NCBI GenBank assembly: GCA_947447385.1
Contig: CANFKN010000042.1
Location: 1 to 8,867, forward strand
Length of the DNA stretch: 8,867 nucleotides
Direction of reading: 5' to 3'
DNA from: Microbacteriaceae bacterium
GTDB taxonomy: Bacteria; Actinomycetota; Actinomycetes; Actinomycetales; Microbacteriaceae
Numbering within the stretch: the first letter of the stretch is position 1; the number at the start of each line of letters is the position of its first letter. Positions 1 to 5,413 of this stretch are shown here, in pieces. The position numbers and the translations under genes were made by a program. The notes under the pieces were generated by a model. The model ran no database searches and was not told where the DNA came from. It saw only the letters and a program-made list of their open reading frames with translations.

Positions 1-289
1 CGTGGTTGAATGACACAACGTTCGGGTCGATGATGTCGATGGTGCCGAGTTGCGAGTTTGCACCTTTATAGCTGACGTTCGAAACTGTCACGCCCGGGCC
101 GGCAAGTTCTTGGGCAAGACTTGTGGCGGTGGTGCCTACCGAGTTTAGGTCGCTGGTTGCGATGCCGTTGGCGATAGTGCCACCGACTGCAACAGCATTT
201 GCTGCGCCTGCCGGAATAGCGCTAAACATGGCTGCAATGACTGCAACACTAGCTACGTTGCTAAGGGTCTTTAGAATACGGTTCTTCAC
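1..289 (-). CDS. Secreted surface protein, probable choice-of-anchor L domain, 5' part only
   Basis: The reading frame runs from a GTG at 289 leftwards out of the window, so only about 96 N-terminal residues are visible. The first residues, MKNRILKTLSNVA, are basic and are followed by a hydrophobic stretch and an Ala-rich end (IPAGAANA), a typical Sec signal peptide with probable cleavage near residue 31. The mature part contains SLAQELAGPGVTVSNVSYKG followed by LGTIDI and NVVSFNH. This matches my memory of the start of choice-of-anchor L domains, found in secreted and surface adhesin-like proteins, where the GPGVTVSN and GxxxxxGTF-type motifs precede a SGxxLSxG motif that would lie beyond the window edge. 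An in-frame stop lies four codons upstream of the GTG, so this start is nearly forced. No Shine-Dalgarno sits close to it. The gene is divergent from tadA. The secreted nature is well supported; the domain name is less certain. Confidence 0.68.
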   Translation of the reverse strand, partial: MKNRILKTLSNVASVAVIAAMFSAIPAGAANAVAVGGTIANGIATSDLNSVGTTATSLAQELAGPGVTVSNVSYKGANSQLGTIDIIDPNVVSFNH

Positions 290-295
290 ACTTAC

Positions 296-323
296 AGATT
301 ATTCACGTGGTTCCTGTGAGCAA
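296..323 (-). promoter_or_regulatory. Probable promoter of the secreted protein gene (leaderless)
   Basis: On the minus strand, TAATCT (296-301) ends six bases before the GTG start at 289, and TTGCTC (318-323) lies 16 bases further upstream. This is the geometry expected when transcription starts at the first base of the start codon, a common arrangement in actinobacteria. It would also explain the missing ribosome binding site. The -10 box is good and the -35 box is partial. Confidence 0.42.
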
Positions 324-343
324 CCTATGAAAGCCTTACCTAA

Positions 344-381
344 CTTTGTGCACCCTAAGACGACTTGTTGCTTTGTGCACC
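344..381. repeat. 11-bp direct repeat in the divergent intergenic region
   Basis: CTTTGTGCACC occurs exactly at 344-354 and again at 371-381, a period of 27 bases. Each copy contains the palindrome GTGCAC. The pair lies in the 143-base gap between the secreted protein gene and tadA, so it could be a paired binding site for a regulator serving either or both genes. The regulator is unknown, and the role is inferred from position only. Confidence 0.45.
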
Positions 382-432
382 GAATAGCCCTTCGCGAGCT
401 CGAGGCGCACCCGAACCGCACACAATGGTGCG

Positions 433-1389
433 ATGCCCCTCAACGTTCAAGCCCTGACAACTTTGCTGGGTCAACCTGGTTTGACCGATGTGCTCATCAA
501 CGGGCACACTGCCGCCTTTGCTGATTTCGGGTCGGGTCTAAGGCGGGTTGAACACCCTTGCCCAGATGCCGGGCAACTCGCAGATATTGCGCGATGGATG
601 ATTGCTCTCGCCGACCGCCACCTCGACTTCGCCAACCCTTTTGCTGATTGCGTGGTGAGCTCTGCCCAGTTGGGTGTTTCGCAGCGGGCGAGTTTTCGCG
701 TGCATGCGGTTCTCGGCTCGGCTTCTTCGAATGACACCCTCATTTCGATTCGCCGCCACAGCTCAGAGCGAGTTGGGCTGAACTCGTTTGTTGGTGAATG
801 TCTTGAGCTAGCCGCTTGGCTGCATGAACTCATCGCTGAAAAGTCGAACTTTCTAATTTCTGGGGCCACTGGCTCTGGCAAAACTAGTTTGTTAGGCGCG
901 CTAATGTCAACGGCTCGCAACGAACGCGTCATTGCTATTGAAGAGGTTTCAGAGCTTTCGGCTGGCAACGGGCATTTCGTTGCCCTCCAAACCCGTCAGG
1001 CGAACACTGAGGGCCGAGGTGAAATCAGCCTTGAAAAGCTGGTTCGTGAGGCTCTTCGAATGCGACCCGACCGATTGCTCGTGGGCGAGATTCGAGGTTC
1101 TGAAATGCTCACGTTTATTAATGCGCTCAACACTGGTCACAAAGGCGCGGGTGGAACAATCCACGCCAACAGCGCCTCAGCCGTTGCGACCCGAATTGAA
1201 ACCATCGGGTTGCAAGCAGGTTGGAGCCCATCGGCGGTTGCTGCCAGTGCGGCCGAGGCGATTGACTATGTGATTCACCTAGAACAGAATTCGGGTCGCC
1301 GATTCATTTCTCAAGTTTCGAGTTTGTCTCTCAATCGCAGAGGTCGACTCACGACCGCGCCAGTTGAAGAGCTGCAAGGCTTTCTGTGA
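433..1389 (+). CDS. tadA: TadA/CpaF-type pilus assembly ATPase
   Basis: A cytoplasmic hexameric secretion ATPase (GspE/VirB11 superfamily) that powers export and assembly of Flp/Tad pili. The N-terminal region (about 1-100) has the family pattern LLGQPGLTDVLING followed by a basic GLRRVE segment. The catalytic core shows a Walker A loop GATGSGKTS (144-152), an acidic Asp-box-like segment AIEEVSEL (about 168-175), a Walker B region RLLVGEIRG (214-222) and a His box with GHKGAGGTIHANS (235-247). At 318 residues it has the short form seen beside actinobacterial tad genes (Rv3659c type). An in-frame TAG at 385 and no earlier start favour the ATG at 433. There is no obvious Shine-Dalgarno; CACAAT at 421-426 sits six bases ahead and could be a weak leaderless -10. 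The upstream ssd/tadZ gene usual in mycobacteria is absent. Confidence 0.95.
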   Translation: MPLNVQALTTLLGQPGLTDVLINGHTAAFADFGSGLRRVEHPCPDAGQLADIARWMIALADRHLDFANPFADCVVSSAQLGVSQRASFRVHAVLGSASSNDTLISIRRHSSERVGLNSFVGECLELAAWLHELIAEKSNFLISGATGSGKTSLLGALMSTARNERVIAIEEVSELSAGNGHFVALQTRQANTEGRGEISLEKLVREALRMRPDRLLVGEIRGSEMLTFINALNTGHKGAGGTIHANSASAVATRIETIGLQAGWSPSAVAASAAEAIDYVIHLEQNSGRRFISQVSSLSLNRRGRLTTAPVEELQGFL

Positions 1390-1393
1390 TTGG

Positions 1394-2212
1394 GTGCCGG
1401 TGTCTGAGCGTTTAGCTGCAACGGCGAATTTAAATGCAGAATCATTCGTGGCTGCAGCGCTAACCGTTCGCAAACTTGCAACACTCATTCGCGCTGGGTT
1501 GCCGCTAACCAAAGCAAGACAGCAACTCGTTGGCGAGATAGGGCAACTAGATTCTCAGATTCAAGAGCAACTCGGCAACTTAGCAATAATGTCAGAGCGC
1601 TATGGCTCGCCGCTGTCATGGGTGCTTGATTCACTTAGCGAGCACTATTTGCAACAGGCGCAGTTGCTGGGGCGCATCACCTTGACCTCGGCGATGCCAC
1701 GAGCTACTTCGAAGCTAGTTGCTTGGCTGCCGATTTTTTGTCTGGTTGGAGCTCAGCTTTTTGGCCTCGGGCCGATCACTGCTATTTTGCACAACTCGGT
1801 TGCAGCAGGTTCTGCGGTCGTTGGTTTGCTGCTTCTAGTTCTGAACCGCTGGGTCATGAATCGGCTCATCGCAACTGTCGAGCAAGCTGCTGGTCGGGGC
1901 ATGCTTGAAGTAATGGCCTTGGTCGAGGTGGCCCTTGCGCTGCAGGCCGGGCTGCCATCAGCCAAGTTGAGTGAACTCGAACTGCCTACTGAGGTGCTTG
2001 AAGTTTTGCAGTTTGCTTCGGTTTCGGGCTCTTCGATTGTCGATCTCGTTAGAGGTGAAGCCGACGTGAGATACCTTGCGTTCAACACGCAGGTTGAGTT
2101 GCAGGCCGAGAAATTGCAAATGCGACTGCTCGCCCCATTGGGGTTCTTGGTTTTGCCTTCGCTACTCTTTTTGGCAATTATTCCCACCGCAGTGACATTG
2201 ATAACGAATTGA
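1394..2212 (+). CDS. tadB: TadB/TadC-like type II secretion F-domain membrane protein (compact, two-half)
   Basis: Inner-membrane platform protein of the Tad pilus, on which the TadA ATPase is expected to act. From the GTG at 1394 it has 272 residues. The first half holds a cytoplasmic helical region with AGLPLTK (34-40) and ends in a hydrophobic segment (about 108-128, WLPIFCLVGAQLFG). A second membrane segment follows (about 136-155). Then comes a second helical region with AGLPSAK (185-191) and a last membrane segment (about 246-268, PLGFLVLPSLLFLAIIP). The first half resembles the C-terminal domain of TadB and the second half resembles TadC, so this one gene may replace the two genes usual in actinobacteria. 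Start choice is uncertain: GTG at 1394 lies four bases after the tadA stop, GTG at 1400 is next, and a TTG at 1364 would overlap tadA. None has a clear ribosome binding site, so coupling to tadA is likely. Confidence 0.85.
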   Translation: MPVSERLAATANLNAESFVAAALTVRKLATLIRAGLPLTKARQQLVGEIGQLDSQIQEQLGNLAIMSERYGSPLSWVLDSLSEHYLQQAQLLGRITLTSAMPRATSKLVAWLPIFCLVGAQLFGLGPITAILHNSVAAGSAVVGLLLLVLNRWVMNRLIATVEQAAGRGMLEVMALVEVALALQAGLPSAKLSELELPTEVLEVLQFASVSGSSIVDLVRGEADVRYLAFNTQVELQAEKLQMRLLAPLGFLVLPSLLFLAIIPTAVTLITN

Positions 2213-2258
2213 AATCATTTTCGCCAAATTAGTGGAATTTCTTAAATCACAAGTCCAG

Positions 2259-2278
2259 TTTCTGCAAGACTGCAAAAA
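2259..2278. promoter_or_regulatory. Operator-like inverted repeat upstream of the acetate uptake genes
   Basis: TTTCTGCA, a four-base spacer and TGCAAAAA form an inverted repeat with one mismatch in eight pairs. It lies about 75 bases before the DUF485 gene, in the only sizeable gap after tadB. The TTTGCA-type half-site and the adjoining GTTC on the right resemble, with one extra T, the RamB acetate-regulator motif described in corynebacteria. The similarity is by eye and the assignment to any regulator is inference. Confidence 0.35.
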
Positions 2279-2315
2279 GTTCACCGTCGAACGTGGCCTT
2301 TTTTCTGCCTGCGCC

Positions 2316-2335
2316 CGATAGTGAGCTTTCTATCG
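2316..2335 (+). other. Small hairpin in the leader of the DUF485 gene
   Basis: CGATAG (2316-2321) and CTATCG (2330-2335) are perfect inverted copies separated by eight bases. The stem ends three bases before the strong ribosome binding site GAAGGAG (2339-2345). In RNA it would be a six-pair stem that leaves the ribosome binding site free. It could alternatively be a protein binding site. Confidence 0.35.
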
Positions 2336-2350
2336 AACGAAGGAGTTCTA

Positions 2351-2686
2351 ATGGCTACATCCTCATCTAAAAATGACGTGAATTGGGGTGAGGTAGAAAA
2401 GTCAGAAGATTTCAAGACGCTGAAAAATGAGCATCGCAGCTTCGTTCTTCCACTTTCTGCCGCGTTCCTAGTCTGGTATTTCGCCTATGTGCTGCTAGCA
2501 GCCTATGTGCCTAAATTAATGTCAACCCCGGTCTTTGGCAATATCAACCTCGGTCTGATTCTCGGCATCTCACAGTTCATTACAACTTGGGCAATCACCA
2601 TGTGGTACGTCAACCGTGCCAACAAAGTTCACGACCCGCTAGCTAAAAAGGTTTATGCCCAGATCGAGAATGGTGATCACAAATGA
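2351..2686 (+). CDS. DUF485 membrane protein, partner of the acetate symporter
   Basis: Small inner-membrane protein of the DUF485 (YjcH) family, of unknown biochemical role but very commonly encoded directly before actP. The 111 residues contain the family pattern EDFKTLKNEHRSFVLPLS (about 19-36) followed by two membrane segments, about 36-56 (FLVWYFAYVLLAAYVP) and about 69-92 (LGLILGISQFITTWAITMWY), with a short charged tail. The ATG at 2351 is chosen because GAAGGAG lies five bases before it; a GTG at 2321 in the same frame has no such site and falls in a hairpin. The stop codon overlaps the actP start (ATGA), so the two are translationally coupled. Family membership is clear; function in acetate uptake is inferred from the pairing. 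Confidence 0.93.
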   Translation: MATSSSKNDVNWGEVEKSEDFKTLKNEHRSFVLPLSAAFLVWYFAYVLLAAYVPKLMSTPVFGNINLGLILGISQFITTWAITMWYVNRANKVHDPLAKKVYAQIENGDHK

Positions 2687-4362
2687 GTCGTTTTCTAGCT
2701 GCCGTTGCGCCAGCTGCACCCGCACCAACCGTTGTTGAAGGCCTAGACCCAGTTCTAAACATCAGCATCTTTGCTGTGTTCGTCGCGATCACACTTGTCA
2801 TCGTCTTGCGCGCAAGCCGCAGCAACAAGAGCGCTGACGACTTCTACACCGGTGGTCGCTCGTTCTCTGGCCCACAAAACGGTTTCGCCATTTCTGGCGA
2901 CTACCTTTCAGCGGCTTCATTCCTAGGCATCGCCGGCGCTATCGCGGTCTATGGCTATGACGGCTTCATGTATTCAATCGGTTTCTTGGTTGCTTGGCTC
3001 GTTGCCCTGCTGCTCGTTGCCGAGTTGATGCGAAACACTGGCAAGTTCACGATGGCTGACGTTCTTGCGTTTCGCCTGCGTCAGCGACCAGTTCGCACTG
3101 CAGCCGCAGTAAACACTCTGGTCGTCAGCTTCTTCTATCTGCTAGCTCAGATGGCAGGCGCTGGTGGTTTGGTTGCTTTGCTTCTCGGCATCAGCGACAA
3201 AACCCAGCAGGGCTTCGTCATTGCAATCGTGGGCCTTTTGATGATCGTTTATGTTCTCGTTGGTGGCATGAAAGGCACAACTTGGGTTCAGATCATCAAG
3301 GCATTCTTGCTCATCGGTGGAGCTCTAGTGATGTCGATTATGGTTTTGAGCCACTTTGGTTTCAGCTTCAACAGCCTTTTCGACGGAGCAGTCAAAGCTG
3401 CTGCGCACCCTGAAATTGCGGCTACCGACACGACCCCGATGGTGCCAGCCTCAGATGGATCCTCGATTTTGTCTCCTGGCCTGAAGTATGGCGCTAACCC
3501 GCTCGACTTCATCTCGTTGGCACTCGCACTTGTGCTCGGCACCGCCGGTCTGCCTCACGTTTTGACCCGCTTCTACACCGTGCCAAGTGCGCGCGAAGCT
3601 CGTCGCAGCGTGGTTTGGTCAATCTGGCTAATCGGCATCTTCTATGTGTTCACTTTGGTGCTCGGATACGGCGCCGCCGCACTCGTCGGCAAGGGAACCA
3701 TTCTCGGTGCGCCAGGTGGCGTCAACTCTGCAGCGCCTTTGCTTGCGAACGCTCTAGGTGGCCCATGGTTGCTAGGCATCATTTCGGCAGTGGCATTCGC
3801 TACGATTCTTGCCGTGGTTGCTGGTCTAACCATGACCGCATCAACCTCTTTCGCGCATGACATTTATGCCAGCGTGATCAAGAAGGGCTCGGTCAGTCAG
3901 AAAGACGAGGTGCGTGTAGCACGCATCACCGTGGTTGTGATTGGGCTCGTGGCAATCGTTGGTGGCATCGTGGCAAATGGTCAGAACATCGCCTTCTTGG
4001 TGGCTCTCGCATTTGCGGTTGCTGCCTCGGCAAACCTACCAACCATCATCTTCTCGCTCTACTGGAAGCGCTTCAACACCCAGGGTGCAGTTTGGTCGAT
4101 GGTCGGTGGTTTGATTTCAGCCATCGTGCTAATCGTGTTCTCACCAGCAGTTTCAGGCACAGCCAAGTCAATGTTTCCGCTACCGGTTGACTTTCACTGG
4201 TTCCCGCTTGAGAACCCTGGCATCGTTTCGATTCCACTCGGTTTCTTGCTAGCTGTAGTTGGCACGTTGGTGAGCAACAAGAAAGAAGACGCCAAGAAGG
4301 CATCTGAAATGACTGTTCGCGCATACACCGGCTATGGTGCAGAAGAAGCTACTTCTCACTAA
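2683..4362 (+). CDS. actP: Cation/acetate symporter ActP (solute:sodium symporter family)
   Basis: Inner-membrane symporter that takes up acetate and related short carboxylates with a cation. At 559 residues it is close to the E. coli ActP length (549). After an Ala/Pro-rich N-terminus and a first membrane segment (about 27-43) comes DDFYTGGRSFSGPQNGFAISGDYLSAASFLG, here given only as its core FYTGGRSF and SGDYLSAASFLG, which is the signature of the ActP branch of the SSS family. Many further hydrophobic segments follow, consistent with about 13 helices, including GLPHVLTRFYTVPSAREARR and SASTSF-like ATSTSFAHDIYA regions typical of the family. It overlaps the DUF485 gene by four bases and is followed by two hairpins, so the pair forms its own unit inside the pilus cluster. 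Acetate is the likely substrate; glycolate or pyruvate cannot be excluded from sequence. Confidence 0.95.
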   Translation: MSRFLAAVAPAAPAPTVVEGLDPVLNISIFAVFVAITLVIVLRASRSNKSADDFYTGGRSFSGPQNGFAISGDYLSAASFLGIAGAIAVYGYDGFMYSIGFLVAWLVALLLVAELMRNTGKFTMADVLAFRLRQRPVRTAAAVNTLVVSFFYLLAQMAGAGGLVALLLGISDKTQQGFVIAIVGLLMIVYVLVGGMKGTTWVQIIKAFLLIGGALVMSIMVLSHFGFSFNSLFDGAVKAAAHPEIAATDTTPMVPASDGSSILSPGLKYGANPLDFISLALALVLGTAGLPHVLTRFYTVPSAREARRSVVWSIWLIGIFYVFTLVLGYGAAALVGKGTILGAPGGVNSAAPLLANALGGPWLLGIISAVAFATILAVVAGLTMTASTSFAHDIYASVIKKGSVSQKDEVRVARITVVVIGLVAIVGGIVANGQNIAFLVALAFAVAASANLPTIIFSLYWKRFNTQGAVWSMVGGLISAIVLIVFSPAVSGTAKSMFPLPVDFHWFPLENPGIVSIPLGFLLAVVGTLVSNKKEDAKKASEMTVRAYTGYGAEEATSH

Positions 4363-4372
4363 AGCAAAACTC

Positions 4373-4388
4373 GCCACCGACTGGTGGC
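4373..4388 (+). terminator. First hairpin after actP
   Basis: GCCACC and GGTGGC form a perfect six-pair stem around the tetraloop GACT, starting ten bases after the actP stop codon. There is no T-run after it, so it is more likely a 3'-end protecting or auxiliary hairpin than a terminator by itself. It stands three bases before the larger hairpin at 4391. Confidence 0.5.
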
Positions 4389-4390
4389 AA

Positions 4391-4430
4391 CCTAACGGGT
4401 CGCTCCTTTGTTGTTGGGCGGCCCGTTAGG
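4391..4430 (+). terminator. Main terminator hairpin after actP
   Basis: CCTAACGGG (4391-4399) pairs perfectly with CCCGTTAGG (4422-4430), and the stem continues inward through 4400-4405 with 4416-4421 using G-T pairs, giving about 15 pairs around a ten-base loop. A short CGTTT follows instead of a long T-run. It most likely ends the DUF485-actP transcript and separates it from the pilin gene. Confidence 0.72.
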
Positions 4431-4441
4431 CGTTTAATGCA

Positions 4442-4468
4442 CGGGTTTGAGCGAAGCCCGCCTGCGGG
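4442..4468 (+). other. Two mutually exclusive hairpins in the pilin leader
   Basis: CGGGTTT (4442-4448) can pair with AAGCCCG (4454-4460) around a five-base loop. The same CCCG (4457-4460) can instead pair with CGGG (4465-4468) around CCTG. Both stems cannot form together. They lie between the actP terminator and the pilin start, in the position of a leader. Confidence 0.35.
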
Positions 4469-4483
4469 TGAAGCGGCTGAGGC

Positions 4484-4498
4484 ATGGTTGAGCCATGA
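4484..4498 (+). other. Four-codon upstream ORF coupled to the pilin start
   Basis: ATG GTT GAG CCA TGA begins at 4484 and its TGA overlaps the pilin ATG at 4495 in an ATGA arrangement. The segment also forms a near-repeat: GGCTGAGGCATG (4475-4486) and GGTTGAGCCATG (4486-4497) match at 10 of 12 positions, each ending in an ATG. Whether ribosomes use the first ATG is unknown. Confidence 0.3.
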
Positions 4499-4683
4499 AA
4501 CTCGACTTGAAATCAGAAACCGGCGCAGCCACCGCCGAATACGCAATCGCAACCATGGCAGCCGTGGGTTTTGCTGGGTTGCTTGTGGTGATCATGCGCA
4601 GCGATGAAGTCAGGCAGATTCTGTTTGACCTGGTGCGAAGCGCTTTGACCTTTAATAACCCCAATGCAACGCCGACGGCTTGA
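4495..4683 (+). CDS. DUF4244 Flp-type pilin
   Basis: Probable major pilin of the Tad pilus (Rv3656c type). The 62-residue product has a short basic leader, MKLDLKSETG, then AATAEYAIATMAAVGFAGLL and VRSDEV-like IMRSDEVRQILFDLVRSAL. Cleavage after Gly10 would place Glu15 at +5 and Tyr16 at +6, matching the G/xxxxEY pattern of Flp prepilins. Residues about 17-34 form the hydrophobic helix used for membrane insertion and filament packing. The ATG at 4495 is the only reasonable start; the nearest purine-rich site (GAGG, 4479-4482) is 12 bases away, and a tiny upstream ORF ends on it. The gene overlaps the next one by 20 bases. The processing enzyme, a prepilin peptidase, is not encoded here. Confidence 0.93.
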   Translation: MKLDLKSETGAATAEYAIATMAAVGFAGLLVVIMRSDEVRQILFDLVRSALTFNNPNATPTA

Positions 4684-5062
4684 ACGCGGCACAGCTAAGA
4701 CCAACAGCGCTGCGATGGCCAAACGTGGCACAGCGAGTGCCGAACGTGGTGCTGTGACCGCCGAGCTGGCAATCGCGCTGCCAGCGGTGATGCTCGTGGT
4801 TGGGTTGATTCTTGCGGTGGGTCAGTGGCAGCTGCAACAGCAGCGGCTGTTGGTCAGCGCTGCCACGGTAGCTAGAGCCCTGGCGCGAGGCGAGTCGCAG
4901 AGCCTGATTGACGAATGGGTGGCTCGCCTGCCCGCGCAACTCGAGATTAGCTATGGCAGCAACCTGGTCTGTGCGAGGTTGAGCCAGGCATCGGCTTTGC
5001 CGGGTTTTGATAACCTCGAGGGTCTCAAAGTTAGCGAAGAGCAATGCGCCGAGAAGCAGTGA
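4664..5062 (+). CDS. tadE: TadE-like minor pilin
   Basis: Minor pilin or pseudopilin of the Tad system (Rv3655c type), anchored in the membrane with its C-terminal part outside. The 132 residues carry the TadE signature ERGAVTAELAIALP (27-40) with Glu34 at +5 of a possible Gly29 cleavage site, a membrane helix about 36-53, then a basic-hydrophobic stalk and an extracellular portion with two cysteines (LVCARLS and EEQCAEKQ) that could form a disulphide. The ATG at 4664 overlaps the pilin gene by 20 bases; a second in-frame ATG at 4715 would remove 17 residues. Neither has a ribosome binding site, so translation is likely coupled to the pilin gene. The N-terminus before the helix is unusually long and repetitive (see the repeat at 4724). 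Confidence 0.88.
   Translation: MQRRRLERGTAKTNSAAMAKRGTASAERGAVTAELAIALPAVMLVVGLILAVGQWQLQQQRLLVSAATVARALARGESQSLIDEWVARLPAQLEISYGSNLVCARLSQASALPGFDNLEGLKVSEEQCAEKQ
4724..4765 (+). repeat. Tandem 21-bp repeat coding for a doubled prepilin-like motif in tadE
   Basis: Two adjacent 21-base units, 4724-4744 and 4745-4765, match at about 14 of 21 positions and encode RGTASAE followed by RGAVTAE. A third partial copy lies upstream: ACGCGGCACAGC (4684-4695) and ACGTGGCACAGC (4723-4734) differ at one base and both encode RGTA. Both complete units have Glu at +5 after a Gly. Confidence 0.5.
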
Positions 5063-5065
5063 GAT

Positions 5066-5413
5066 TTATGCCTCGACGCTCTTTTCGATCACATAAGAAC
5101 CCCAGCCGTTATAAACGCCTTTATAAGACCGCGCAAACTCGACAAGTGTTTGAGTTGTTTGGTTCTGGTGTTCAAGAGTGGTTGGTTCTGAAATTACAAA
5201 CTTGAGGTGAATCTCGAGCCAGCGACGCTTTATAAAGGTAATTTTGTGGCCCAAAAGTTCTAGGTGTTTGGCGGCGAGTTTGGCGTTGCTGCGACGCATA
5301 AAGAAAATCGAGTGGTCAACATCATGAATCGCGTGCGAGTCATCACCCATCGACTCACGCAGTTCAACAATTTGTTTGTTTTGGTTAAGTTGTTCTGAAA
5401 GATAAGAATCCAT
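5066..5413 (-). CDS. rraB: RraB-family protein (putative regulator of RNase E)
   Basis: In E. coli RraB binds RNase E and lowers its activity; that role here is inference. The 115-residue product has an N-terminal QIVELRESMGDD helix, then HDVDHSIFFMRR, AAKHLELLGHKI, and ends with YKGVYNGWGSYVIE (about 97-110). The end closely resembles the YDGWGTYFE of E. coli RraB, and the order hydrophobic strand, helix, GHKI, strand, YxGWG fits the family. The ATG at 5413 is preferred because AAAGGGG lies about five bases upstream; GTG at 5419 is an alternative. The gene faces tadE tail to tail with three bases between the stop codons and no terminator between them, and its start codon overlaps that of the following minor pilin gene. 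It is more AT-rich than its neighbours, which suggests a later arrival. Confidence 0.75.
   Translation of the reverse strand: MDSYLSEQLNQNKQIVELRESMGDDSHAIHDVDHSIFFMRRSNAKLAAKHLELLGHKITFIKRRWLEIHLKFVISEPTTLEHQNQTTQTLVEFARSYKGVYNGWGSYVIEKSVEA

Noticed and set aside
123..524. Plus-strand open frame across the upstream gap, including a possible short product from ATG 327
   Set aside because: Its first part is antisense to the secreted protein gene and its end lies inside tadA in another frame. The composition (Cys, His, Arg rich) is unlike a real protein, and its FVH repeat only reflects the 27-base direct repeat.
471..968. Long minus-strand open frame opposite tadA
   Set aside because: It is fully antisense to a gene with clear catalytic motifs and has no recognisable protein features.
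2226..2240. AAATT-AGTGG-AATTT inverted repeat as a terminator for tadA-tadB
   Set aside because: The stem is only five A/T pairs with no T-run, too weak to call.
4724..4765. Frameshift or pseudogene in tadE because of the repeated segment
   Set aside because: The units are a multiple of three and the frame stays open through the helix and the cysteine-containing end, so the gene looks intact.
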